Positions 15,364-23,290 of a stretch of DNA of 25,776 nucleotides are shown here, piece after piece. How positions within the stretch are numbered: position 1 is the stretch's first letter; each line of letters starts with the position of its first letter. Under the pieces are notes generated by a model. It had not been told where the DNA came from, did not search any database, and saw nothing but the letters and a program-made list of their open reading frames with translations. Origin of the DNA: an uncultured Prevotella sp. (GTDB lineage: Bacteria; Bacteroidota; Bacteroidia; Bacteroidales; Bacteroidaceae); NCBI GenBank assembly GCA_900554835.1, contig USJD01000027.1, positions 1 to 25,776 on the forward strand, written 5' to 3'. Made by a program: the position numbers and the translations under genes.

Positions 15364-17167
15364 CTGTCTTTATTGTCCCATTCGCCAATTCTATCTTTCT
15401 GATGTTTACTCCTTTATTGGGAGTTGGTAACTTTGTCCCATTCAGGGCATAGTAAGTGATGGATTTGATGGCGCTATTGCCTACTTCCTGGTCATTCTCT
15501 ATCTGAGAAATTCCGGTGGAAACGGTAGTTGGATAATACTCATCTACTCCTAAAAGGGCATCCTGGTTTTCTGCCTTCATGATATTCTCTACCAGAGAGT
15601 TGGCATAGACCTCGATATTTGTATAATAATCCTTCTCGTCGAGCGAGTAGGTGAGGGCATCGGAAGCGTCGTTTGGATTCAGACCGTTTGCTTTCTCCCA
15701 TTCATCAGCTATGCCATCCTTGTCTGTATCAAAGTCGGCAGGACGTGTGCCAGTTCCGAAGTTGTCTTCCGTATATCCTTTTACATCTGATACCTTGTCG
15801 ATGATACCTGGAGAGTTGGTGATGCTACCTTTGTAAGTAGCGGTACCCGTCTTGGCTTCTTCCATGTATCGAGCATCTATTTCGTCGCGATAGAGGGATG
15901 CTCCTACATAGGCTAAAACCTTTTCGTATGCTTCGGCAGCAGAGTGGGTGGTTACTTGTCCTGTTGGAGCAGGTTCGTCCATCTTAATCTTGACACAAGA
16001 CTTGCCGCTGATGGTGGTATGAGCCACAGCATCGCCATAGAAGTTGTTGGCATCCGGACTATAGTATTCGCCGTTTAGGCTTGGAATGCCCTTGTCATAG
16101 CTGACACCTTTCCAGTCTTTATTAGCAGTTTTTGAGCCTTTGGTGGTCTCGGTCGTATTACCATTAATATAATAACGACTGGTCATGTCGTATAATTCTG
16201 GATGTTTTTTGTCGGAGTTGCTCTGTGTAGAAAGTGTGACAAGGGTGATACGGTCCTGGTTTCCCCGTACGCTTCCTGTGCTCACATCCACTTTGAGTCC
16301 ATTCAAAGTTGTACCTTTCAAACTATGGCTGGGACCAGCCTTGTAGTAGTTGTTGACGATATTGATCTGTCCGCCACCAGGACCGCCATAGCAGGTTCCT
16401 TGTGCATTATACATCACGCAGTTGCGGAAATCCACGTTCTCTGCCTGCACAGCGTTCTGCCATTTGTAGGTGCTGTATTCCTTGTTGGAAGTATAGCCTG
16501 TCCATCCATATCTGGCACCATTGAATCGAGGACCACGGTTCATGAGATGAGCTACGAAGTTGTGGTGGAAACTTGCCAGCTTACCACCCCAGATACCACC
16601 ATAGCCGTGTGCTCCTTTGGAGTGACCAGGGTTGGTGAGGCTTTCGGCTACAGTACACCACTGCATGGTGAAGTTGTTGTTGTCATAGAACGAAGCCACC
16701 TCGTCGATACTCCAGCTGAAGGAGCAGTGGTCGAAGATGATACCCGTCTTGTTGCGCTGCCATGTGGCATCAGCACCGTCGTTGATGTTCTTTTCCTGTC
16801 CACGGCGAATGCGAAGGAAGCGGATGATGTTGTTGCTACCCGGTTGAACCGTATAATAGCGCAGGGTGATGCCTGGCGAAGGGGCAGTCTGTCCAAGAAT
16901 CGTGATATTGTCTGCGAATTTGAGGTCAGACTTCAGTGCAATCACACCAGCCACATCGAAGACGATGATCTTATTGCCTGACTTGACTGCCTCTCTGAAA
17001 GAGCCAGTTCCGCTGTCATTGAGATTCGTTACGTGTACGATTTTGCCGCCTCTACCACCCGTTACGTATCTTCCGTGACCTTCGGCTCCAGGAAAGGCAG
17101 GGGCTTGCGCCATGGATGCTGCGCTGATGAGCGAAGCAGCCAATAGAGTAAAAACTTTCTGTTTCAT
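15347..17167 (-). CDS. Secreted PL1-family pectate lyase
   Basis: I start this 606-residue protein at ATG 17167 (MKQKVFTLL), which gives a clean signal peptide (SMA|QAPAFPGAEGHG). The longer frame to 17236 runs into the promoter -7 element at 17234-17241. The PL1 beta-helix covers about 20-400, opening with FPGAEGHGRYVTGGRGGKI, with IIFDHCSFSWSIDE, and a helix segment NRGPRF with R211 and R214 as candidates for the catalytic/substrate arginines. It cleaves de-esterified homogalacturonan by beta-elimination, producing 4,5-unsaturated ends, and family members need calcium. A thrombospondin-3-like calcium motif (DTDKDGIADEW, from residue 480) follows the catalytic part, then the shared sorting-like tail (YYALNGTKL ... 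NKGVNI ... DKVIK). The -62 dyad present at other pectinase genes is absent here. Confidence 0.92.
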   Translation of the reverse strand: MKQKVFTLLAASLISAASMAQAPAFPGAEGHGRYVTGGRGGKIVHVTNLNDSGTGSFREAVKSGNKIIVFDVAGVIALKSDLKFADNITILGQTAPSPGITLRYYTVQPGSNNIIRFLRIRRGQEKNINDGADATWQRNKTGIIFDHCSFSWSIDEVASFYDNNNFTMQWCTVAESLTNPGHSKGAHGYGGIWGGKLASFHHNFVAHLMNRGPRFNGARYGWTGYTSNKEYSTYKWQNAVQAENVDFRNCVMYNAQGTCYGGPGGGQINIVNNYYKAGPSHSLKGTTLNGLKVDVSTGSVRGNQDRITLVTLSTQSNSDKKHPELYDMTSRYYINGNTTETTKGSKTANKDWKGVSYDKGIPSLNGEYYSPDANNFYGDAVAHTTISGKSCVKIKMDEPAPTGQVTTHSAAEAYEKVLAYVGASLYRDEIDARYMEEAKTGTATYKGSITNSPGIIDKVSDVKGYTEDNFGTGTRPADFDTDKDGIADEWEKANGLNPNDASDALTYSLDEKDYYTNIEVYANSLVENIMKAENQDALLGVDEYYPTTVSTGISQIENDQEVGNSAIKSITYYALNGTKLPTPNKGVNIRKIELANGTIKTDKVIK

Positions 17168-17233
17168 TTGTTTCAGTATGTTATTTTGGTTGATTCTTTT
17201 ATCTGATATTTGGGTTTGAAACTTATATCTTGA

Positions 17234-17241
17234 CAAAGATA
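17234..17241 (-). promoter_or_regulatory. Promoter -7 element of the pectate lyase gene
   Basis: TATCTTTG on the minus strand fits TAnnTTTG and gives a leader of about 60 nt to ATG 17167. No dyad site is found 55 bp upstream (17285-17300 is plain AT-rich sequence). Confidence 0.65.
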
Positions 17242-17364
17242 AGCATAAAATATGTAATAAGTGTAGTTTTCTTTTCCTTTTATATATTTTTATGACAAAA
17301 TGAGTTTTCTATAGATGAAGCGTTATGATGAAGTGTGTGAATGGTTGTGATTGAATGTAGAGAA

Positions 17365-17410
17365 TAAAAAATCCCAGTTTCTCGTCTGTTACGACGTGAA
17401 ACTGGGATTT
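17365..17410 (-). terminator. Intrinsic terminator of the 409-aa gene
   Basis: A 13-bp perfect stem (17369-17381 with 17398-17410) carries an inner 4-bp stem (CGTC/GACG) and is followed by a T run on the minus strand. Confidence 0.85.
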
Positions 17411-17466
17411 GATGTTAGGGAATCTGATAAATGGAATTGTTTCCTATCAGATTATTTTGTTTACTT

Positions 17467-18696
17467 TTACTTCTGGATAAACTTCTTGCCAGCCTTAATA
17501 ACGACACCCTTGTATTCCTTACCTACCTTCTGACCAGCGAGGTTGTAAGCAGGAGCATTAGCGTCTGCTGCATCAGTTGTGATGTTGTTGATACCTGTTG
17601 GTACAGGAGCAGAGATTGGAGCAAGTTCTTTAATGATGTTATTGCTCAACTTAGCTGTGACTAAGATACCAGTTACGTCAAAACCTTCACCATCTGTGAT
17701 GCTTGTCTTGGTTTTGAACTTGTCGTAAATCATAACTTTATCAGTACCATTTGTAAGATATTGATTAGTATAAGTTCCTGATGTTTCAGATATTATATTG
17801 GCATTCTCTACTGTTACAAGATCGCAAAGATATTTATTTGATGTGAGGTCTGCTACAGTAACCTTTGTAGGAACTGCGGCTTCCCCGTCTGTAATAGTTA
17901 ACTTTTCTGCAGATGTATTTGCGGTCTTTGTAGCCTCAGGCATCTCGTTGTAAAGAGTGTACTTAACCTCTACAGTACCATTGATTACCTGATTTACATT
18001 TAATTCCAAATCTGTATTGAAGAACTGAATAGCACCTGATGCATCGCGAACATAGTACTCTGTGTTTGTTGCACCTGATTTTTTTGTTGTGTAAACGTTC
18101 TTGTAAACTACTTGCGCATTCTTGAGAGTTAAAGTAGCAGTTGTTCCACTTGCCAAAGCCTTGAATGCTGCAATATTTTCAGCTTTAGTTTCTTCTGCAG
18201 GAGGTGTTGGAGTTTCACCGCCAGTTTCACCGCCAATTGTAACTTCTACTTTCGTTGCTCGAACTTGATTGCTTGAAGCAGTAAGAGTCAGACTGGCCGC
18301 ATTACCAGACCAAGTACCCTCATTTCCTGTACTGGCTTTGTAATTGTCACCAGTGAAGCAACCAGGACCATATTTTGCAGTACCATTTGCGGTACAGGTA
18401 ATGACCACTTTTGTTATGTTGCCTACTGTTGATGATACAGTGAATGTTGCAGATTTATAAATGCGATATTGTGCAACTTGAGTGTTGTAGTCTTTAGCTG
18501 CGAAAGCACCATTGCTAGTCTGTATGGTTACTCCGTCTTTTGTAATTTTGTCAGCACCTGCACCTGTACCAGTTTGAGTTGCATCAAAACTACCTTTGTC
18601 CGTTTCTGCAGTAAATGTAATAACTGTTTGTCCAAAACTAACATTGCAGATAAATGCCAATACGGCGATAAATGCATAGCGTAAATAATTCTTCAT
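17467..18696 (-). CDS. Secreted protein with an OB-fold-like domain, function unknown
   Basis: This 409-residue protein has a signal peptide cut near VSFG|Q (residue 23). Residues 25-155 form a beta-sandwich-like domain (VITFTAETDKGSFD ... ATKVEVTIGG), then a Thr/Pro/Gly linker (about 155-170), then a domain at about 175-350 with YYVRDASGAIQFFNTDLELNVNQVINGTVEVKY, which resembles the OB-fold modules (DUF5689/DUF6359 type) seen in Bacteroidota secreted nucleases and glycan-binding proteins. The last 40 residues are the clearest example of the shared tail (YNLAGQKVGKEYKGVVIKAG, then KKFIQK). No catalytic residues are recognised. It lies between the lyase and the GH28-GH105 gene but has its own promoter and terminator, so the link to pectin rests on position only. 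Confidence 0.75.
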   Translation of the reverse strand: MKNYLRYAFIAVLAFICNVSFGQTVITFTAETDKGSFDATQTGTGAGADKITKDGVTIQTSNGAFAAKDYNTQVAQYRIYKSATFTVSSTVGNITKVVITCTANGTAKYGPGCFTGDNYKASTGNEGTWSGNAASLTLTASSNQVRATKVEVTIGGETGGETPTPPAEETKAENIAAFKALASGTTATLTLKNAQVVYKNVYTTKKSGATNTEYYVRDASGAIQFFNTDLELNVNQVINGTVEVKYTLYNEMPEATKTANTSAEKLTITDGEAAVPTKVTVADLTSNKYLCDLVTVENANIISETSGTYTNQYLTNGTDKVMIYDKFKTKTSITDGEGFDVTGILVTAKLSNNIIKELAPISAPVPTGINNITTDAADANAPAYNLAGQKVGKEYKGVVIKAGKKFIQK

Positions 18697-18807
18697 AAAC
18701 TTTAAGATTTAAAATTAGTAATATAGTTGATTATCTCTTGTGAAAGTCCTAACACCCACATGATGCCAGGTAAGAACATCGAATGGGTTGTATTCCTAAA
18801 CACAGTA

Positions 18808-18815
18808 CAAAGATA
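18808..18815 (-). promoter_or_regulatory. Promoter -7 element of the 409-aa gene
   Basis: TATCTTTG on the minus strand fits TAnnTTTG. The leader is about 110 nt. The nearest upstream TTG (18839-18841) leaves a 23-nt spacer, longer than ideal. No dyad lies 55 bp upstream. Confidence 0.55.
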
Positions 18816-18877
18816 GTAAAAATTTGAATTGGTTGTTTCAAAAAACGTATTAAATTTTGATGAATATACGAAAAAAC

Positions 18878-18920
18878 ACAAAAAAAGGTGGAAAAGAACA
18901 TTAAAAAGTCCTTTTCCACC
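18878..18920 (-). terminator. Intrinsic terminator of the GH28-GH105 gene
   Basis: AGGTGGAAAAG (18885-18895) pairs with CTTTTCCACCT (18910-18920), and a T run follows on the minus strand. Confidence 0.84.
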
Positions 18921-18988
18921 TCAGTATTTTTTTTATTTCTTGTGTATTATAGTTCTCCTGTGCGTTCAGGTAGCTCTATATCAGCAAG

Positions 18989-21604
18989 TTATTCTGCTTT
19001 CAGACCCTGCTGTTCCATCTCCAAACTTGCCCAGATAAATGGTCCTACACCCTTAGGGTCATTGTCACGGATAGGTTCGCTCATGTAATATTCAAAGCTT
19101 CCGTCACGCTTGTAGTTAGGCTTCTTTACGTATGGACCATCGCCAGGACCGAGACCGCTTACGCTGCAGCACTTGGTCAGACTGATGGTCTTGTCAGGGT
19201 TCACCTGGATGAACTCCTTCAAGATGCCCTTGTAAGCCTTGATACCGGCATCACGATATTGTTCTGAGAGGTAACCCTTGCGATAACCTTTCAGGAGTAC
19301 ATAGGCAAACATGCTGGAAGCTGTGCTCTCCAGATAGTTGCGAGGATCCTTTACGTCCATCACGTCATACCATACACCGGTTTTCTTATCCTGATACTTC
19401 ACGACACTTGCCATCGCCTTGTTGAGCAGTTCGATCACTTCACCACGACGTGCATAATCCTCTGGCATCGCATCGAGACATTCGGTCATTGCCATCACAT
19501 ACCATCCCAAGGCTCTTGCCCAGGTATGCTGGCTCTTACCATTCTCCTTGTCAGCCCAGAATTGCTGATGCGTCTCATCCCAAGCATGTTTCCAGAGTTG
19601 GGTCTTCTCATCGTATGTACGCTTGTCAGTCTTAATCATCTGGTCAACGGCATCGTCGAGGTATTTCTTTGCCTTCTTAGGCTTCATGGTCTGTACCGCA
19701 TAGTTGCAGTAGAAAGGCAAGCCCATGAAGATACCGTCGAGCCAAACCTGGTTGGCATAGATAGCCTTGTGCCAATAGACACCTTCCTTGGTACGAGGTT
19801 GCTTCTGCAACTGCTTGAAGAGAGTCTTCAGAGCCTTGTCGGTGCCCTCAGAAGGGAAGAGGTTGTGCATACGGAGGATGAATTTTGCCGTGCGCACATT
19901 GTCGAGATTGAAATCCTCGTACTTGTAACCAGTGATATTGCCCTGCTCGTCAATCATCTTGGCAGGGTATTCCTTCAGGTAGTTGAGGATAGCCTCATTG
20001 TTGGCTTCAGCATCCTTGCCCTTGAAAGTGCTCTTGTTGTCCTTATAATATAAATAGGTGTCGAGCATACCTTCCATCTCGATGCCCATCACGTAGCTCC
20101 ACTTAGGTTTGCTGCTGAAATCGAGCAGGTATGGATGAGCCACACGGTTCATCTCGCTATGGGTAAGCCACTCGCTGTATGCCTGGTATGGATGGTTTTC
20201 CTTGTTGAGAACGAGGGCACCGTTGATGATGAGATTGTCGAACTTCACATCACGGGTCTTGCCTGTAATCTTGACAGGCTGTTTGATGACGCCATCAAAC
20301 TTACAGTTCTTGACGGTGATATCAGTTACGTTTTCCACCTGGTCGCGACCAATGATGAGCACACCATAGTTACTCTTCTTGCAGGTTACGTTTTCCACAT
20401 ACACCTGAGATACGCTTGGTTCAAAACCGCGATAGCAGATCTCCTTTGGCTCGTAATCGAGGTTGATCTTTACGACAGCTTCCTTGCATTGACCCACAGT
20501 GACGTTGCGCATGTTGATGTTCTTGATGACACCACCGCGGCAGTTGTTGGTCTTGATGCGCAGAATACGGTCGAGGTGAGGAGAGTCCATTTCGCAATCT
20601 TCGGCATATACATTCTCGCATCCGCCAGAGATTTCACTTCCGATTACCACACCGCCATGTCCATCTTCCATCTTACAGTTGCGGATGATGATGTTCTTGG
20701 AAGGTTGGTTCCAGAGGCGACCATCATTGTTGCGTCCGCTTTTGATGGCGATACAGTCGTCGCCGGTATGGAAGATACAGTTCTGGATGAGCACATTCTC
20801 GCAAGCCTCTGGGTCGCATCCGTCACCATTAGGACCTTCATTCCAGATGGTCACACCATCTACGGTGATATTCTTGGAGAGCAGTGGATGGATAACCCAG
20901 AAAGGAGAGTTGAGCATCTTGACACCCTGGATGAGGATGCGCTCAGAACGTACGAAGTTGACGAGCTGTGGGCGAAGACCCTGTCCCTTGCCAAATTTTC
21001 TTTCGTCGAAAGGTACGCCGTCTTCAGCCTGTTTCAGCAATTTGGCACGTGAGCCGAGTCGCTGTGCTTCTTTGGTAACGCCTTCCTGATAGCCGAAACG
21101 AGGATTGCCGTTCATTGGCCACCAGGTCTCGTTGCTACCACCACCATCGATGGTACCCTTACCTGTGATGGCGATGTCGGTCACCTTGTAGCCATAGATG
21201 CATGGAGAATAGTTCCAACAAGCCAGACCTTCCCAAGAAGTACGGACGAGTGGATAGAGATTGGTATCGAAAGCGAATTTCAGCGTTGCACCTTCCTCAA
21301 GAACGAGGTTGACATGACTTTTCATTTCGATGGCACCTGTGTTCCAGGTTCCTTTCGGCACAATCACCTTACCGCCACCTTTTCTGGAAACCAGAGAGAT
21401 GAGTCGGTTGATAGCCTTCTGGTTTTGGGCTGCAGACGCATTGGTCTTGGCACCAAAAGAAGAGATGACAAACTGGCGCTCATGAAGTTGAGGCTTTAGA
21501 ATACTTTGTTCGATCTGCTTGTACTCCTGGTCGTTCCATCCCGATGCAAAAGCGAGGGTAGGGAAGAGTAGTAGGGCAAGCAGCAACGTTTTTAAGTGTT
21601 TCAT
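18989..21604 (-). CDS. GH28-GH105 fusion: galacturonidase plus unsaturated uronyl hydrolase
   Basis: This 871-residue protein has a signal peptide cut near LAFA|S (residue 20). The GH28 beta-helix covers about 45-480, with NGDGCDPE (D261), GDD (D282/D283), GHG (H316) and RIK (R349). The C-terminal 380 residues are a GH105 (alpha/alpha)6 domain of the YteR type, with WLDGIFMGLPFY carrying the probable catalytic D623 and a late HAWDETHQQFW and WARALGWYVMAM. GH105 enzymes remove the 4,5-unsaturated uronic acid left by lyases. Together the two halves could trim saturated and unsaturated oligogalacturonides or rhamnogalacturonan fragments from the non-reducing end. It lacks the sorting-like tail of the other pectinases, which suggests a periplasmic enzyme acting after import. 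It is monocistronic. Confidence 0.92.
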   Translation of the reverse strand: MKHLKTLLLALLLFPTLAFASGWNDQEYKQIEQSILKPQLHERQFVISSFGAKTNASAAQNQKAINRLISLVSRKGGGKVIVPKGTWNTGAIEMKSHVNLVLEEGATLKFAFDTNLYPLVRTSWEGLACWNYSPCIYGYKVTDIAITGKGTIDGGGSNETWWPMNGNPRFGYQEGVTKEAQRLGSRAKLLKQAEDGVPFDERKFGKGQGLRPQLVNFVRSERILIQGVKMLNSPFWVIHPLLSKNITVDGVTIWNEGPNGDGCDPEACENVLIQNCIFHTGDDCIAIKSGRNNDGRLWNQPSKNIIIRNCKMEDGHGGVVIGSEISGGCENVYAEDCEMDSPHLDRILRIKTNNCRGGVIKNINMRNVTVGQCKEAVVKINLDYEPKEICYRGFEPSVSQVYVENVTCKKSNYGVLIIGRDQVENVTDITVKNCKFDGVIKQPVKITGKTRDVKFDNLIINGALVLNKENHPYQAYSEWLTHSEMNRVAHPYLLDFSSKPKWSYVMGIEMEGMLDTYLYYKDNKSTFKGKDAEANNEAILNYLKEYPAKMIDEQGNITGYKYEDFNLDNVRTAKFILRMHNLFPSEGTDKALKTLFKQLQKQPRTKEGVYWHKAIYANQVWLDGIFMGLPFYCNYAVQTMKPKKAKKYLDDAVDQMIKTDKRTYDEKTQLWKHAWDETHQQFWADKENGKSQHTWARALGWYVMAMTECLDAMPEDYARRGEVIELLNKAMASVVKYQDKKTGVWYDVMDVKDPRNYLESTASSMFAYVLLKGYRKGYLSEQYRDAGIKAYKGILKEFIQVNPDKTISLTKCCSVSGLGPGDGPYVKKPNYKRDGSFEYYMSEPIRDNDPKGVGPFIWASLEMEQQGLKAE

Positions 21605-21682
21605 GCTTGTTGTTCTGTTTGTAGATTTATATTAAATTTTGATTTAGCTTGGTTTAGAACCTTATCTCTTATAAAGATACTG

Positions 21683-21690
21683 CAAAGATA
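21683..21690 (-). promoter_or_regulatory. Promoter -7 element of the GH28-GH105 gene
   Basis: TATCTTTG on the minus strand fits TAnnTTTG and gives a leader of about 75 nt. No dyad is present 55 bp upstream (21734-21749). Confidence 0.62.
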
Positions 21691-21752
21691 CGATTTTATT
21701 TTGTAATGTACACGCACACAATGTTAAAAAAGTAATTTTGCCTTAAAAAAGT

Positions 21753-21783
21753 TTGGAGATAATCGGAAAAAGGCGTATATTTG
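21753..21783 (+). promoter_or_regulatory. Promoter of the candidate small RNA
   Basis: The -33 TTG lies at 21753-21755 and the -7 TATATTTG at 21776-21783 with a 20-nt spacer. The predicted start is near 21788. Confidence 0.68.
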
Positions 21784-21787
21784 CACC

Positions 21788-21859
21788 CGTAATACTTTAA
21801 AGACGTTTGCTTCAAAGTATTCATTTCTGGTTGGCTACGTCCTGTAACCAACCTTTTTT
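21788..21859 (+). ncRNA. Candidate small RNA of about 70 nt with two hairpins
   Basis: It follows a near-consensus promoter. Hairpin 1 pairs AATACTTTAAAG (21791-21802) with CTTCAAAGTATT (21810-21821), one mismatch, loop ACGTTTG. Hairpin 2 pairs GGTTGGCTAC with GTAACCAACC (21829-21853), one mismatch, loop GTCCT, and runs straight into TTTTTT, a good intrinsic terminator. A separate promoter for the sigma gene lies downstream, so this looks like its own transcription unit and not a leader. An attenuated leader of the sigma gene remains possible. I do not recognise a known RNA family. Confidence 0.55.
21829..21859 (+). terminator. Intrinsic terminator of the candidate small RNA
   Basis: A 10-bp stem with one mismatch is followed by six T residues on the plus strand. 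Confidence 0.75.
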
Positions 21860-21870
21860 ATGTTAAAATT

Positions 21871-21901
21871 TTGGTGGTTTCTCAGAAATTTATTATCTTT
21901 G
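21871..21901 (+). promoter_or_regulatory. Promoter of the sigma-factor gene
   Basis: The -33 TTG lies at 21871-21873 and the -7 TATCTTTG at 21894-21901 with a 20-nt spacer. The leader to ATG 21991 is about 85 nt. Confidence 0.68.
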
Positions 21902-21990
21902 CCAACGATAATTAACTTATATTGTGTAATATATTAAAAATATAGCCTATTGATTAGACATTTACTTAATTAAAAATAAAGGATTAAGAA

Positions 21991-22587
21991 ATGAGAAATC
22001 TACAAGATTTGACCGACGAGGAGTTGGCCCTTCTTTATGTCGAAGGTAACAATCGTGCCTTTGACTTGTTGTTGTCACGCAATGAGGTGAAGTTGTTTTC
22101 CTACATCATGTTCATGGTGCGTGATCAAGAGGTGGCTAATGACATCTTTCAGGAAACGTTTTTGAAGGTGGTAAGCAAACTTCAGAACCACGAATATTCT
22201 GTTAACGGAAAATTCGGAGGTTGGTTGTTGCGTATTGCCCATAACGTCATGATGGATATGTATCGTGGTCAGCGCTATAAGTATGTCGTTGAATCGAAAG
22301 ATGACAATGACCTGTCTAATATCAGTGGTGATGATTTGTTGGAAACAAATGCAGAAGTTAATTTGATTAATATCCAGGTTCTTTCTGATGTCAGAAAGAT
22401 GATGGATCAGTTACCTACTTTGCAACGTGAAGTAGTGTATATGCGCTACTATCAGCAACTCACATTCAAGGAAATCGCTGAGGCTACCGGTGTAAGTATC
22501 AATACCAGTCTCGGAAGAATGCGCTATGCTCTTCTCAATCTTCGCAGAATGGCTAAGAAGCATGACGTATATCTTCAGTTAGACTAG
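21991..22587 (+). CDS. ECF-type RNA polymerase sigma factor
   Basis: This 198-residue protein has sigma region 2 at about 10-95 (AFDLLLSRNEVKLFSYIMFM ... DIFQETFLKVV ... GWLLRIAHNVMMDMYR) and region 4 at about 130-185 (LPTLQREVVYMRYYQQLTF, then KEIAEATGVSINTSLGRMRYAL). It lacks regions 1 and 3, as extracytoplasmic-function sigma factors do. No anti-sigma gene follows; the next gene is convergent rpe. It is therefore not a typical PUL sigma/anti-sigma pair with its own SusC signal domain, and a link to the pectin locus is not supported. Its regulon cannot be read from the sequence. Confidence 0.92.
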   Translation: MRNLQDLTDEELALLYVEGNNRAFDLLLSRNEVKLFSYIMFMVRDQEVANDIFQETFLKVVSKLQNHEYSVNGKFGGWLLRIAHNVMMDMYRGQRYKYVVESKDDNDLSNISGDDLLETNAEVNLINIQVLSDVRKMMDQLPTLQREVVYMRYYQQLTFKEIAEATGVSINTSLGRMRYALLNLRRMAKKHDVYLQLD

Positions 22588-22601
22588 TATTGGATATGTT
22601 A

Positions 22602-22621
22602 TTTCCGGAGGTTTAATCCTC
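22602..22621. terminator. Small shared hairpin between convergent sigma-factor and rpe genes
   Basis: CCGGAGG and CCTCTGG form a 7-bp stem (one G-T pair) with a 6-nt loop, and it overlaps the rpe stop codon. No real T run follows on either strand, so it is a weak candidate for a bidirectional terminator. Confidence 0.35.
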
Positions 22622-23278
22622 TGGCTGTTTCAATTCTTTGAGGGCATGGATGGTGGAAATAGGATCTGTGCTCTTAAACACGTAACTTCCACTTACCAGT
22701 ACGTTGACTCCAGCCTTTGCCAGGCGTGGGGCAGTTTCGGCCTGTACACCACCATCCACTTCGATGAGGGCGTTAGAGTGTGATTCCTTGATGAGTTTTC
22801 TCAGTCTTTCCACCTTTTTGATGGTGTTCTCGATAAACTTCTGTCCTCCGAAACCAGGGTTTACACTCATCAGCAGTACCATATCTACATCGCAGATGAT
22901 ATCTTCCAGTACGCAGACTGGAGTAGATGGATTCAACGTGACACCCGCTTTCATGCCAGCTGCATGAATCTGCTGGATGGTACGGTGCAGGTGGGTACAT
23001 GCTTCGTAATGTACATTCATCATCATGGCACCCGTCTTGGCAGTCTGCTCGATGTATTCTTCTGGATGTGCTATCATGAAATGCACATCAAGAGGTTTCT
23101 TGCAAGCCTTGGCTACGGCTTCAAGAACAGGAAAGCCAAAAGAGATGTTGGGTACGAATACGCCATCCATAATGTCCATGTGGAGCCAGTCGGCTTCACT
23201 CTGATTGATCATTTCAACTTCGCTTTTCAGATCCAGAAAATTGGCAGAAAGCAAAGATGGTGATACCAATGTCTTCAT
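22613..23278 (-). CDS. rpe: Ribulose-phosphate 3-epimerase
   Basis: This 221-residue TIM-barrel enzyme interconverts ribulose-5-phosphate and xylulose-5-phosphate in the pentose phosphate pathway, in the cytoplasm. Family motifs are present in order: SPSLLSANF at the start, WLHMDIMDGVFVPNISFG (metal-binding His/Asp), DVHFMI, MSVNPGFGGQKF and ALIEVDGG with the second catalytic Asp. Length is normal. It starts 12 bp after the stop of a 42-aa small ORF on the same strand and is probably co-transcribed with it. Confidence 0.96.
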   Translation of the reverse strand: MKTLVSPSLLSANFLDLKSEVEMINQSEADWLHMDIMDGVFVPNISFGFPVLEAVAKACKKPLDVHFMIAHPEEYIEQTAKTGAMMMNVHYEACTHLHRTIQQIHAAGMKAGVTLNPSTPVCVLEDIICDVDMVLLMSVNPGFGGQKFIENTIKKVERLRKLIKESHSNALIEVDGGVQAETAPRLAKAGVNVLVSGSYVFKSTDPISTIHALKELKQPED

Positions 23279-23290
23279 ATTTTGAGTTCG

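Larger units (their letters stand above)
21605..21990. other. Divergent intergenic region with three promoters and a candidate small RNA
   Basis: This 386-bp stretch has no ORF of note. It holds a minus-strand promoter for the GH28-GH105 gene (-7 at 21683-21690), a plus-strand promoter plus two-hairpin transcript (21753-21859), and a second plus-strand promoter (21871-21901) for the sigma factor. Confidence 0.65.

Noticed and set aside
16202..16981. 259-aa plus-strand open frame inside the pectate lyase gene
   Set aside because: Antisense shadow of the PL1 domain with no recognisable family features.
17168..17236. Longer start for the pectate lyase gene
   Set aside because: The upstream start lies in the promoter -7 element and would bury the signal peptide behind 23 residues.
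20135..21052. 305-aa plus-strand open frame inside the GH28-GH105 gene
   Set aside because: It is antisense to the GH28 domain with all catalytic motifs intact; no independent coding evidence.
21800..21815. ACGTTTGC match to the pectin dyad in the small RNA candidate
   Set aside because: Only half of the dyad matches, it lies inside a stem-loop downstream of a promoter, and it does not show the 55-bp spacing.
21991..22587. ECF sigma factor as the regulator of the pectin genes
   Set aside because: There is no anti-sigma partner, the SusC lacks the N-terminal signalling domain of transducing transporters, and the pectin promoters carry normal TAnnTTTG -7 elements.
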